A stretch of 22,111 bases of DNA, taken from contig JWZX01003187.1 in NCBI GenBank assembly GCA_001275005.1, positions 1 to 22,111 of the forward strand, read 5' to 3'. This document shows positions 1 through 7,804 of this stretch, in pieces; the stretch's first letter is position 1; every line of letters begins with the position of its first letter. This DNA comes from Chrysochromulina tobinii (Eukaryota > Haptophyta > Prymnesiales > Chrysochromulinaceae). The position numbers and the translations under genes were made by a program. Under the pieces are notes generated by a model. The model worked only from the letters and a program-made list of their open reading frames with translations, was not told the DNA's origin and searched no databases.

Positions 1-336
1 GTGCGCATCGGGAGAGCGTCTCGCGAGCTTGTCCAGCGCTGCGACAGACTTCACGCTGAGCTGGCGTGTCACTTCGGGTGTCACTTGCGCCACCGGCCAA
101 GGGCCCTGGGAGCACGGCCTCAGCTTTTCACGCTCGGTTTGCTTCTCACGCTCGGTCGCATCGATGCCGATCGTGTAGTACGGCGGCTGTTCGTCGTGGT
201 GCACCTTCAAGACCACCACCGTAGCCACGGTGCCGTCGCGCTTGCGATAGAAGCACTGGGTGCCGACGTCCAGCACCGATGAGTCAGTCATGCAGGCCCC
301 CTGTTTGTGGTTGGACGCAGAAGACATGCTCGCCAT
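1..336 (-). CDS. Tudor/SH3-like domain protein, 3' end outside the window
   Basis: The minus strand is open from an ATG at 336 to the window edge (112 codons, no stop), so only the N-terminal part is visible. In-frame ATGs at 327 and 291 are alternative starts. About 20 residues in, the protein reads VGTQCFYRKRDGTVATVVV, then PPYYTIGIDATERE. This matches a small beta-barrel module that I know from many algal proteins, of the form 'V-x-Y-x-x-x-DG-x-x-A-x-V-x-x-V-H-x-x-x-PPYYTI-x-x-x-x-x-ER'. It is Tudor/SH3-like in character, and its ligand is unknown to me. The plus-strand reading of the same bases (1-282) lacks any recognisable motif and is judged a shadow. The gene lies head-to-head with the next one. 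Function cannot be assigned without the missing C-terminal part. Confidence 0.6.
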   Translation of the reverse strand, partial: MASMSSASNHKQGACMTDSSVLDVGTQCFYRKRDGTVATVVVLKVHHDEQPPYYTIGIDATEREKQTEREKLRPCSQGPWPVAQVTPEVTRQLSVKSVAALDKLARRSPDAH

Positions 337-683
337 CAGTAAAACTTCCGAGCGCGGTGTTTGCTGCTGCTGCTGCTGTGAAACACACAACGCGCGCGCT
401 CTCCGCGAAAGTCGAGTCATCAAGTCACGTCCGGAGCACTTTCGTTAGGTTGTCCGTTGTGTGCGGAGACGGATTGGCGGGTGTGGCGTGAAGCTGCAAC
501 GCCTGAAGGGCGAAGTGGATAACCCTATCCCCCTCGTTATACCGGCGATGTCACAGTGTGAACACACAGTGTACAGAGTGGCGCTAGTACCGAGCGCCTC
601 CCTACAGAACCTTCTATTGACGAACCTCAATAGCATCTGGAGCAACCTCCTTCCCTCAGGAGATTTTCAAGCGTCACGTGGCG
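337..683. promoter_or_regulatory. Shared 5' intergenic region of a head-to-head pair
   Basis: This 347-bp space separates the minus-strand gene starting at 336 from the plus-strand gene starting at 684. It holds a (GCT)5 trinucleotide run near 363-378 and two direct copies of CACAGTGT at 552-559 and 565-572. I see no TATA box or recognisable operator. Its promoter role is inferred from the gene orientation only. Confidence 0.35.
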
Positions 684-2780
684 ATGCGGATCAACCACGA
701 TCACGCAACGATCGCTCTCGTGACGCTTGATGACAGAGAGAACGCAAACGAAGACAGGGGCAGACTCCTACGGGCACTGGCCCGAGCACACAGCTCGACG
801 GAGGCGTTGCACCTCGAGCTCGGAGGCAAACCGGGCCTCCGCGCGCAGATCCAGACCCAGCCTGCTGGGCGGATCGCCACCGCCAACGCGATGGCCGGCT
901 GCGCCACACAGCCGCAAGCGACCCCTATTGCGACGGCCCACAACGTGGACGACGCGCTGCGACGCGCGCTAACCGCGGCACACAAAGCGGCGTCGCGCGG
1001 CAAGGAGACGGGCGGGGCGGCACCCATGATGCCCCCTCGCTTGTCGAGCGCGATCGCCAAGCCTGCGTACGTTCCGTGGCGCGAACACGCACGGCGGCAC
1101 ATTCCGCCCACCGCTCCGGCGAGGCGGCCCGCTGGCCACTCGACCGGCCCAAAACTCCTTCTGCTCTGCGACCCGATCAAGCCGCCCGACGGGTTCGTCC
1201 TGCGGGTGCGGACCTTGACAGGCCCGGGCGGAGCAAGGGAAGGCGACCTGCGCCTCGCGGAGGCGGAGCGCATCGTTCCTATGCTGCCCGAATACGTGTG
1301 GCAACACGTGCTCGGCGAGACGGCGGCCAGCCTCGCGGCCTGGCCTGCCGGCAAGCTGGCTGGCAAGCAGCTCAATGCGATCGCAAACATGGAGGGAGCC
1401 AACACGCTCGCCAAATGGCGATGCACTTACGTTCACCTTACCTACTTCCTACGGGCCGAGTACGGCCGCGGAGACAGAGCCCTCGACCAGCCGGTCGGGG
1501 CGTCCGTCCTTCAAGAGTGGCTGGAAGGATGGGAAGAGGATGCGGTGGCGCTCGCCGCGGCCAAAGCGGCGGCGAAGGGAACACCCATCGAGGATACGGC
1601 GGGCGGCCTCACGGCCGCGCCGGCCCGGCTTGGGTGCCTGCGCGCGATGCAGCGCCTGCTCGGCCTGCACATCAGCGCGGACGCGTCGGTGCTCGACCCA
1701 CTGGCCGTCGCACCGCAAAAGCGCGAGGGCCGACAGGCCCACACGCCCGAACTGGCGCATGCAATACATTTCGAACTCGGCGCTGCGGACTTTAGCCACA
1801 AAATCTCCGCCCTCCCGATGGGGGGCGAGATCGTTCGCGGATCTCACGCTATGGCCGCCCTCCTGATACAGGTATGCGTACGCACCGCGCTTGCGGAACG
1901 CTCGGGGGGGCTCGAGGATGCCGCAAACGGCATGGGCGTCGGCAGGGCCGGCGTCGATCTAAAGAAGCACCAGTGGGGACAGGCGGGGAGGCCCCTCCTA
2001 TGCCACACAAAGGGCTTCTCGGGCACGAGCGAGTGGTGGCACACTGCCAAAGCCGTGCTCGATCGCGACGGCTACGGCAATCGCGTAGCGAGCCTGCTGC
2101 GCGCCCACGACGGCGCCGAGGGCGACCCGTACAGGGCCACCCGATGGCTCGACCGCCCGCCCACGGGCCACGAGTGGGTGGCGACGCTGCGTGCGCTGAG
2201 CAGGGCGGACGTACGCGTCCAGCCTGGACGCCCCGGGCTCCGGCCCGCCCATGACTCTCCATGGGTAGCAGTCACGCCGCATCTCGTGACGCGGGAGGCG
2301 GCCGAGGCGATCACGATGCACTCTCTGAAGAGTGTGATGATCACGGCCTTCGCAGCAGCCGGAGTACACGACGCGTACCTCGTCGAGCCCGGCGCACACG
2401 CCGGGAGCACGATGGAACGCCTCTCGCTGGACGCGGCGCGTCAGCAGGCCGAGTTAGTGAGCTCGACGATCACAACACCGAGCGGGCTACAGACGGCCCG
2501 CGGCTATGCGCACAAGGGCCTGGCGGCCAGCCACGCCACCAATGTATGCATGGTAACCGGGCTGGCAAGAGCATATCTTGCTGCCATCGGCACAAGCGCG
2601 ATCCCACGCGAGGGCGGCTGGCGCGCGCTGGCGGTATGGGTGCAGAGCCTATGCCACGGAGCCGCAGGGGCTCTGGCAGCGCCGCCGAGGGCTGCCGTCA
2701 CCGCCGTCCGGGCGCCGGACGCGCTCTGGGTGACGGCGGCGCCTGCGCAGGTCGCCACACTCTTGCTCCTTACGGAGTGA
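684..2780 (+). CDS. Putative tyrosine-recombinase-like protein (698 aa)
   Basis: A single uninterrupted reading frame of 698 aa. ATG at 684 is preferred over the GTG at 678. The family is not certain. In the C-terminal third, residues 546-549 read HSLK, followed by a helix ending AAAG and then GAHA (His at about 572). In algal and dinoflagellate tyrosine-recombinase transposons I know this layout as 'HSLK...G...LGHH', the HxxR/K box and following His of the recombinase core. Where a Tyr-Ser-Arg-Asp-like catalytic segment would be expected, this protein has RLSLDAA, so the nucleophilic Tyr is not evident, and I cannot place the first catalytic Arg. The N-terminal 150 residues are low-complexity and Ala-rich. 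It could be a decayed or domesticated Crypton/DIRS-type recombinase or an unrelated hypothetical protein. No terminal repeats were found around it. Confidence 0.5.
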   Translation: MRINHDHATIALVTLDDRENANEDRGRLLRALARAHSSTEALHLELGGKPGLRAQIQTQPAGRIATANAMAGCATQPQATPIATAHNVDDALRRALTAAHKAASRGKETGGAAPMMPPRLSSAIAKPAYVPWREHARRHIPPTAPARRPAGHSTGPKLLLLCDPIKPPDGFVLRVRTLTGPGGAREGDLRLAEAERIVPMLPEYVWQHVLGETAASLAAWPAGKLAGKQLNAIANMEGANTLAKWRCTYVHLTYFLRAEYGRGDRALDQPVGASVLQEWLEGWEEDAVALAAAKAAAKGTPIEDTAGGLTAAPARLGCLRAMQRLLGLHISADASVLDPLAVAPQKREGRQAHTPELAHAIHFELGAADFSHKISALPMGGEIVRGSHAMAALLIQVCVRTALAERSGGLEDAANGMGVGRAGVDLKKHQWGQAGRPLLCHTKGFSGTSEWWHTAKAVLDRDGYGNRVASLLRAHDGAEGDPYRATRWLDRPPTGHEWVATLRALSRADVRVQPGRPGLRPAHDSPWVAVTPHLVTREAAEAITMHSLKSVMITAFAAAGVHDAYLVEPGAHAGSTMERLSLDAARQQAELVSSTITTPSGLQTARGYAHKGLAASHATNVCMVTGLARAYLAAIGTSAIPREGGWRALAVWVQSLCHGAAGALAAPPRAAVTAVRAPDALWVTAAPAQVATLLLLTE

Positions 2781-2903
2781 GCGAAGTAGGACGACGCAAG
2801 CGCGACGAGCGAGGAGCGCAGAGCGGCGCCAGCGCGAGAAGAGACCTCCTTTCCCTTAATCGGAAGGGACGCATGCAATCACCCGTGAGAGCGGGAGAGA
2901 GGT

Positions 2904-2926
2904 GATGACGTCATCATGACGTCATC
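2904..2926. promoter_or_regulatory. Tandem TGACGTCA (CRE/bZIP-type) sites
   Basis: Two perfect 8-bp palindromes TGACGTCA lie 11 bp apart, about one helical turn, inside a larger inverted-repeat context. They match the cAMP-response/bZIP consensus. They are about 440 bp upstream of the EF-hand start and 124 bp past the stop of the preceding gene. Confidence 0.35.
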
Positions 2927-2990
2927 GGTGAGGCCGATCGCAACCCGCCCGTACCTTTAATGGTTTGGTCGAGTATGTGAACGCATCTAT

Positions 2991-3004
2991 AACCATATAT
3001 GGTT
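2991..3004. promoter_or_regulatory. 14-bp palindrome with CArG-box core
   Basis: AACCATATATGGTT is a perfect palindrome. Its centre CCATATATGG fits CC(A/T)6GG, the MADS/SRF site. It stands out as AT-rich in a GC-rich window and could equally serve as a TATA-like element. Confidence 0.3.
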
Positions 3005-3313
3005 CTGGCTGTTTAGGACCATTGGAAGCAATAAGGAGCGCAGATGAGGAACGTTGGAGAAGGGACTAGCGCTAATAGCGTTATGCTCCCGGTCCCGGAC
3101 ACGGGACCTCACCTACCCAATGGTCCGCACTCCCGAAAGGAAGTGCTAACCCGACGGGCATCTTAATGACCGATCCAGTACGTACCGTACCACCCCTGTG
3201 TCCCGAATGTGACACAGCAGCAGAGCGGCGCGCGAAAGCGCGACGAAACCCTTTAGTGGGATTATACAACTTTCGCACGCACAGGAGTTGACCGGTATAC
3301 GGTAACAATGTTC

Positions 3314-3415
3314 ATCGGTTCCGGGTGATGGGCGGTGGCCTGGCAACAATCGGTTCCGGGTGATGGGCGGTGGCGCGTCAACCGCAAAACCTGGCGGTGG
3401 CCTGGCAACAATCGG
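3314..3415 (+). repeat. Short direct repeats duplicating the start of the EF-hand gene
   Basis: A 26-bp sequence at 3314-3339 recurs exactly at 3349-3374, a 35-bp offset. A 23-bp sequence at 3331-3353 recurs exactly at 3393-3415 within the coding region. The arrangement looks like a local duplication of the gene's own 5' end and places an extra ATG upstream. Confidence 0.85.
3328..3363 (+). CDS. Upstream ORF of 11 codons overlapping the EF-hand start
   Basis: An ATG at 3328 opens an 11-codon frame (MGGGLATIGSG) that ends at TGA 3361-3363. The stop shares its A with the main ATG (TGATG), an arrangement compatible with termination-reinitiation. The peptide is a near copy of parts of the main protein's N-terminus, because it arose from the 35-bp-offset repeat. 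Whether it lies on the mRNA depends on where transcription starts, which the sequence does not show. Confidence 0.45.
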   Translation: MGGGLATIGSG

Positions 3416-4823
3416 CGCAAGGTTGCGCACGAACACAGCAGAGGCGGACAAGCTATTTGGCGGCGCCGATGGTGGCGACAAGAACAAGAAGATTTCTATC
3501 GTGAATATCTACGACGAGGTCCAGCGACACGGGCAGGAGCTCAAAGCCTACTGGACGCTGGAGACGATTGCGGAGGTCCTCGCCAAATACGACGGTGACC
3601 ACGATGGTCTGATCAGCAAGGCAGAATTTCTCGCGGCGCTCAACGATATGGAGGCCAATGTTGAGGCTTACCATGGGCCGCAATCGCCGTTGAAGAAGAA
3701 AATTCTGCGAGCGAAAAGTGCACATCCGAAATCCAAAACGAAGGCGCCTAGCGGCACTTCGTCGAAAGGCAAGTTGTCCTTCATGCCACGCTCCCCGCTG
3801 TCCTTTGTGCCACTCTCGCCGCTGCGATGGCCGCCGCAGCGGGAGTGGACATTCAAGAAATATGAAAAGCCCAAGCAGGACCCGGTGACCCTCACTCTGC
3901 CCGGCGCTGCCACCAGTGCGGCGGGCTCCAGTGGTGCCGGCGGCTCCAGCTTTGTGGACGTGCGGGCCGATATGAAGAAAGCCAAGTCCATCCTAGACGA
4001 GCTCGATGCGATGGAGGTGCCCATTGAGACGCGTCGGAAGCAGTTTTGGGACCGGATGGAGACTCTCACGAACGGGACGCCGCGCGGCGTGTGGCAGGTG
4101 TCCATGCGCAACAAGTCGGGTCCGTGGGACGCGGACGGCGTGACGGGCATGCTCGCCGCAATCGCGCACGCGCGCCGTATTGGGCTCACGCCGTTGCTCA
4201 TCGACAATACCTCCGGTGCGCGGGTGGACAAGTTGTGGCTCGAGCTATGTGAGGTCAAGACACCAGCGCCTGCGCCTGGTATTGTGGTGGAGGGCGTGTT
4301 GTCAATACCGTCGGAGCCGCTCGAGCCGCCGCCCACGCCCATCGCGCAACTCGTCGAGGCGACGGCCATGTTCATGGACGAGAAGCTCGGTACGCGCACG
4401 CGCGCCCTCATCATCAAGGAAACAAGGAGGCAGGTGGTTGAAGCTATGCGGCTCGGACAAACGCTGTACGTGCGCCTGCGCGACAAGGCCGTCGACTTCA
4501 CGCACTATTCAGACGATGAGGTCTTCCATTGGGGCACCCTATTCGACCAGCGCATCGTCAACGAGCTCGACAAGTTCACGAAAGGTACCGAGGCCTTCAA
4601 GCAGCATCAGAGCATGAACACGATCGACAACCACGGACTATACGGTGAGAAGCATCCTCTCGCGATGCTGATCAGGGAAGGTGACCTCGACTATGAGGGC
4701 AACTTCTTCGTCGGCGCCGGCTTCGGCGTCGTGATGCTCACCACCATGGCCAAGGACGTCTACGTAGAGAATCTGCGCAACTCGTTCGCGATGATGCGCT
4801 TCCAGCCCATCCAGCCCCAATGA
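3363..4823 (+). CDS. EF-hand protein with N-myristoylation signal (486 aa)
   Basis: The start is ATG 3363; the GTG at 3360 is in frame but unlikely. The N-terminus MGGGASTAK fits the N-myristoylation pattern (Gly2, Ser6, basic residue soon after), suggesting membrane association. One canonical EF-hand loop, DGDHDGLISKAE, lies at residues 77-88 with all ligand positions (D1, D3, D5, S9, E12) and Gly6 intact; I see no second EF-hand, so Ca2+ binding by a lone loop or by dimers is possible. A basic, Ser/Pro-rich linker spans about 105-200. From about 220 to the end there is a globular region with a buried-looking strand (LTPLLIDN), a long helix with RRQVVEAMRLGQTL, and a hydrophobic Gly-rich end (FFVGAGFGVVML). 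I recognise this only as resembling uncharacterised algal proteins. The likely role is Ca2+-responsive, membrane-linked signalling; the effector activity is unknown. Confidence 0.75.
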   Translation: MGGGASTAKPGGGLATIGARLRTNTAEADKLFGGADGGDKNKKISIVNIYDEVQRHGQELKAYWTLETIAEVLAKYDGDHDGLISKAEFLAALNDMEANVEAYHGPQSPLKKKILRAKSAHPKSKTKAPSGTSSKGKLSFMPRSPLSFVPLSPLRWPPQREWTFKKYEKPKQDPVTLTLPGAATSAAGSSGAGGSSFVDVRADMKKAKSILDELDAMEVPIETRRKQFWDRMETLTNGTPRGVWQVSMRNKSGPWDADGVTGMLAAIAHARRIGLTPLLIDNTSGARVDKLWLELCEVKTPAPAPGIVVEGVLSIPSEPLEPPPTPIAQLVEATAMFMDEKLGTRTRALIIKETRRQVVEAMRLGQTLYVRLRDKAVDFTHYSDDEVFHWGTLFDQRIVNELDKFTKGTEAFKQHQSMNTIDNHGLYGEKHPLAMLIREGDLDYEGNFFVGAGFGVVMLTTMAKDVYVENLRNSFAMMRFQPIQPQ

Positions 4824-4825
4824 CC

Positions 4826-4872
4826 GGTGCAGTTCATACCCAGGGTGCAGTTCATACCCATCCGAGGGTATG
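4826..4872. repeat. 17-bp direct repeat followed by a hairpin
   Basis: GGTGCAGTTCATACCCA occurs at 4826-4842 and again at 4844-4860, starting 2 bp after the EF-hand stop. The second copy runs into a perfect inverted repeat, CATACCC / GGGTATG, with a 6-nt loop (4853-4872). The position suits a 3'-end or RNA-stability element, but this is inference. Confidence 0.7.
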
Positions 4873-5023
4873 CTAAATAACTCGGGCGCGTGGCGGCCTA
4901 CGACCAGCCGACGACGCCATAACTAGGTGCGGCCGCGCTACGGTGTGGGACAGACAATTCAGAAGAATTCAGAAGGATGGAACGTAAGTAAGTAAGTAAC
5001 ACACGCCAACAGGCAGCATGGAA

Positions 5024-5047
5024 CGATATGCAGAGCTCTGCATATCG
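5024..5047. repeat. 24-bp perfect palindrome
   Basis: The sequence is self-complementary over all 24 positions, centred on GAGCTC. Neither flank extends the symmetry. No gene overlaps it. Confidence 0.8.
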
Positions 5048-5553
5048 GAATCGAAGTCGATGTAAACGACTTTGCGTGATTGCATGTGCGGAAGCCTCTT
5101 GTTAAGCCTCTTGCGTGTCCGAGCGGTCGGGTGTCTTTCTGGCGCGTTCAGCCCCCTGCTAATGCGGTCACGAGGCACGAGCGGTCTTTCCTGCGTTCCC
5201 GCGCGGGCCCCGACGTTAACGCTATAGGCACTCGTCGGCAGTGTCGACTCTCGTACGGACGCTACATGCTACCGCTAATTCGATTACACACGCGATCTAT
5301 ACGTAATAATTTCACGATTCTAATGCTTCCATGCAAACCTCGCTGGGAATTGCAGTAACCGTTATCGTGGACCGCGACGGCGAGACTGCGAGCGCGGGGG
5401 TCGGCGGGGCCGGGGGCAAGCCGCACCGGAGACCGGACCGGACAGGATGGCATGAGACCGCCTCTGCCGCCGCTCAGCCTCAATCGATCATCGTCGCAGT
5501 ACGACGTCACTCGACGTCTACCGCGTATTCAGCCAACATTTCGAGCTTTTTAT

Positions 5554-6456
5554 TCAGACGACTGTCAGCGTGTGGCAGTCTGTCTCCGAGCACTTGATCT
5601 TGACATTCCAGTCGGCGTCGGTGAACTCCGCTTGCAGGTCCTGCCGAAGCTGGCGCAGGAACGCGCGCTCGACAGTCGACTGCCCCGCGAGCACCACGAT
5701 GATGCCCTTGGCGCTCGCGGCAAGCAGATCCGCGTGCGGCATCTCTCCGCTGAGGAAGACTCCAGAGAAGGCTGCACCGGGCTGTCGCATGAGGTGGTGC
5801 AGCAGCTCGCCGCCCTCACCGATGTGCACGGCGATCGACTTGATGAAGCACGAGTCGCTCGCCTTGGCGATGTTTAGCTCGTCCACGACCGCGCCGAGCG
5901 ATATTCGCAGGTGGCGCACACCGAGAATGTCCTTCAGACGCGCTATGATGGCAGAGAGCGAGATCGCCTCGTTGCACTCGAGCAGCCGCCCCTCGCCCGC
6001 CTCGGCGCATTCGGCGTGCGGCACGATTGGCCGTGTCGCTCCGCTTGCGATCGATTTAGCCAGCCAGTCGGCCACGCCACCCGGTGCGTTGGCGCACGCT
6101 GAGCTCAGGCAGTGTGCTGCGATGCTCTGCTGCGCACATCGAAGCACGATGCGGCCGACGGGTTCGTCGACGCGCAAAGAGCGCAACGGCTCGCTCGGGA
6201 ACAGCGAACACGCGATGATGACATTCGCGTGTAGCGAGATGGCCTCCGCGAGCACTTGCTCCGTTAGGTCTACGCAAATGACCACAACGGCTGTGCCGCC
6301 GCGCTCGGCTTCGCGCAAGGTGCCGATCGTCAAGCCGCTCGTATGCCCTGCGCTGGCGAATTTCTTCGGAAACCGCCGCTCCAGCGAGCTGCTTATGAGA
6401 TGAGTGAACGAGGAAGCCGCGTTCGGAGGCCCTCTTGGGGAGCCGAACCACGCCAT
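5554..6456 (-). CDS. NIF3-like (NIF3L1/DUF34 family) protein with degraded metal site
   Basis: The 300-aa protein starts at ATG 6456; the frame is open further upstream, but that part has no homology-like features. NIF3 landmarks are clear: VVICVDLTEQ (58-67), followed by AEAISLHANVIIA; APGGVADWLA (about 124-133); LSGEMPHADLL (about 235-245); STVERAFL (260-267); and a C-terminus KCSETD..TLTVV like that of NIF3L1. NIF3 proteins normally bind two metal ions. Here the usual YHPP motif reads ACSLF, the usual HTALD segment reads SSACA, and the usual EHSNTE reads GQSTVE, so only the final Glu and the GEM-His remain. The N-terminal SWDNVGL motif is also replaced (about 35-43). It is therefore probably a paralogue that has lost metal binding. 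NIF3 function itself is poorly known (scaffold or hydrolase proposals). It lies in tandem downstream of the peroxiredoxin gene with its own 361-bp leader. Confidence 0.8.
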   Translation of the reverse strand: MAWFGSPRGPPNAASSFTHLISSSLERRFPKKFASAGHTSGLTIGTLREAERGGTAVVVICVDLTEQVLAEAISLHANVIIACSLFPSEPLRSLRVDEPVGRIVLRCAQQSIAAHCLSSACANAPGGVADWLAKSIASGATRPIVPHAECAEAGEGRLLECNEAISLSAIIARLKDILGVRHLRISLGAVVDELNIAKASDSCFIKSIAVHIGEGGELLHHLMRQPGAAFSGVFLSGEMPHADLLAASAKGIIVVLAGQSTVERAFLRQLRQDLQAEFTDADWNVKIKCSETDCHTLTVV

Positions 6457-6817
6457 ACTCGAGCACAGCCAGGAGCAGTGCAGGGACTGCAAGGAGCGGG
6501 CGAGCGGCGGACCACAGCCCACAGCTGTTTCATTCTTACCGGTACCGGTATGAATAGTTGAATACACACAACTCTGAGGGGGGCACGCCACCCGCACACG
6601 CCGCGAGGTACGCGCGAAGGTATTCGGTACGGTACGCTGTCGGGGTTTGTCGGGGTGTCGGCTGCCCGTCGTGTACCGATCGCGGATATATCGCGGATAC
6701 CGCATACAGCACTACGGCCAACGCAGGGCCAGGCGCGCAGGGCACGATTCCACGAACTCGGAACGGCAGAGCGCGTAGGTAACGTGTATTCTCCTATACC
6801 GCACTCTAGTCTTGTTT
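6457..6817. other. Spacer between two minus-strand genes
   Basis: This 361-bp stretch is 5' to the NIF3-like gene and 3' to the peroxiredoxin gene. The most notable item is a 14-bp perfect palindrome TACCGGTACCGGTA at 6537-6550, about 80 bp upstream of the NIF3-like ATG, which could be a regulatory site. The rest shows no RNA gene or coding signal that I can defend. Confidence 0.35.
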
Positions 6818-7804
6818 TTACGAGATAGGGAGCGGTATGACCACGGTCGACAGAGTCGTCGAGACATCAAAGCCCAGCTTCGAGAGGTCGCCACCCTGCG
6901 CCCCGTACACATAGTATGCGCCCGCACCGATCGCCAACGCCGCCAACGCCGCGCCGATCGTCGCCGCGCTGCTCGGCTCGGCGGCAGCGCCACCCTCGGT
7001 GGTGCCGACCTGCGCCGCAGAGGCAAAGCCAGAGGCACCCGCCACGATGTCAATCGCCTCATTGAGCTCGTCTGCGTCCATGCCGGCGGCTAGCAGCGTG
7101 GCGCTCTGCGCCTTCAGGAAAGCGAGCGCCTCGAGCGGCTTCATCTTGTAGATCTCGGCTGCGACCGCCATCTCAGCCGCGGCCGAGCGGGCCTTGCGCT
7201 CGAGGACCCCTGCCACGGACAGCAGCGCCTCGGCAGAAGTCACCGTCAGTTGGTCTGGGTCCTCTTCGATCACCACATGCTTTACCACGCCGTCTTCGGC
7301 AATGAGCGCAAAACGCTTCGAGCGCACGCCCAACCCCTTGCCGAGGAAGGCAATAGTCCCTAAAGCCTCGAGAAGCTCGCCGACGGGATCAGCCGCAAAC
7401 TCGACCGGCAGGTTGTCCTGGTCGAGCTTCAAGCACGAGCAGACGCTCTGAGACCATGCGGTGTTCACATAGTTGTCGTTGGCAGTCACGACCACGATCT
7501 TCTTGATGTTAAGGTCGGCAAGGGCTGGTGCACTCCGAATGAGACCAGGAAGGTGGTCATTGGTGCATGTTGGCGTGAAGGCGCCGGGCATGCCGACCAG
7601 AATGGATCGGCCCTTGCCCAGCACATTACGGATGTCTGCCGCTCCTGCTGTCGTCTGCACCTCAGCCGAGGGCAATGTGGCCCCCACATAGATCGTTGGG
7701 TTTGCTGCTAGAGAGACAGCTCTGGCACGCAGCTGTGTTCGGGGCAGCCGTTGCGCGCGTTGAGCGCTGAACGCGAGGATCGCATGCAAGATTGCGAGGC
7801 CCAT
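6818..7804 (-). CDS. Prx5-type peroxiredoxin, plastid-directed, with C-terminal membrane segment (328 aa)
   Basis: A thiol peroxidase that reduces H2O2 or alkyl hydroperoxides through a peroxidatic Cys. The typical PrxV signature PGAFTPTC is at 73-80, with Cys80 as the peroxidatic residue and Thr77 in place. Two further Cys (122, 124, in SVCSCLKLD) could resolve the sulfenic acid; Arg161 or Arg164 lies in the usual Arg position. The N-terminus MGLAILHAILA is hydrophobic and is followed by Phe12 and an Arg-rich stretch to about 30. Signal peptide, then Phe, then a transit-like peptide is the pattern of secondary-plastid preproteins. After the peroxiredoxin domain (about 35-185) comes a helical region (about 190-270) and a hydrophobic Ala/Gly-rich segment (280-300), absent from standard Prx5 (about 160-190 aa). 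This suggests a membrane-anchored plastid peroxiredoxin. ATG 7804 is the first codon and encodes the signal peptide directly. Confidence 0.9.
   Translation of the reverse strand: MGLAILHAILAFSAQRAQRLPRTQLRARAVSLAANPTIYVGATLPSAEVQTTAGAADIRNVLGKGRSILVGMPGAFTPTCTNDHLPGLIRSAPALADLNIKKIVVVTANDNYVNTAWSQSVCSCLKLDQDNLPVEFAADPVGELLEALGTIAFLGKGLGVRSKRFALIAEDGVVKHVVIEEDPDQLTVTSAEALLSVAGVLERKARSAAAEMAVAAEIYKMKPLEALAFLKAQSATLLAAGMDADELNEAIDIVAGASGFASAAQVGTTEGGAAAEPSSAATIGAALAALAIGAGAYYVYGAQGGDLSKLGFDVSTTLSTVVIPLPIS

Larger units (their letters stand above)
2781..3362. promoter_or_regulatory. Intergenic region upstream of the EF-hand gene
   Basis: This 582-bp spacer separates two plus-strand genes. It contains two TGACGTCA sites (2906-2913 and 2917-2924, 11 bp apart) and a 14-bp palindrome at 2991-3004 whose core CCATATATGG fits the CArG consensus. 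At 3314-3374 there is a 26-bp direct repeat that creates a short upstream ORF. The site names are matches to consensus sequences known in other eukaryotes; binding here is inference. Confidence 0.4.
4824..5553. other. Convergent 3' intergenic region with repeats and palindromes
   Basis: This 730-bp gap lies between the ends of the EF-hand gene (+) and the NIF3-like gene (-). It holds a 17-bp direct repeat and a hairpin (4826-4872), a GTAA/AAGT run near 4984-4999, a 24-bp perfect palindrome (5024-5047) and a 10-bp direct repeat AAGCCTCTTG (about 5092-5113). No convincing gene was found; the short frames here lack motifs. Confidence 0.5.

Noticed and set aside
701-1436. Minus-strand frames of 155-241 codons
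   Set aside because: They are shadows of the 698-aa plus frame in GC-rich DNA.
3668-4501. 277-codon minus-strand frame
   Set aside because: It is antisense to the EF-hand gene and has no recognisable features.
5570-6403. 277-codon plus-strand frame
   Set aside because: It is antisense to the NIF3-like gene, whose conserved motifs fix the coding strand.
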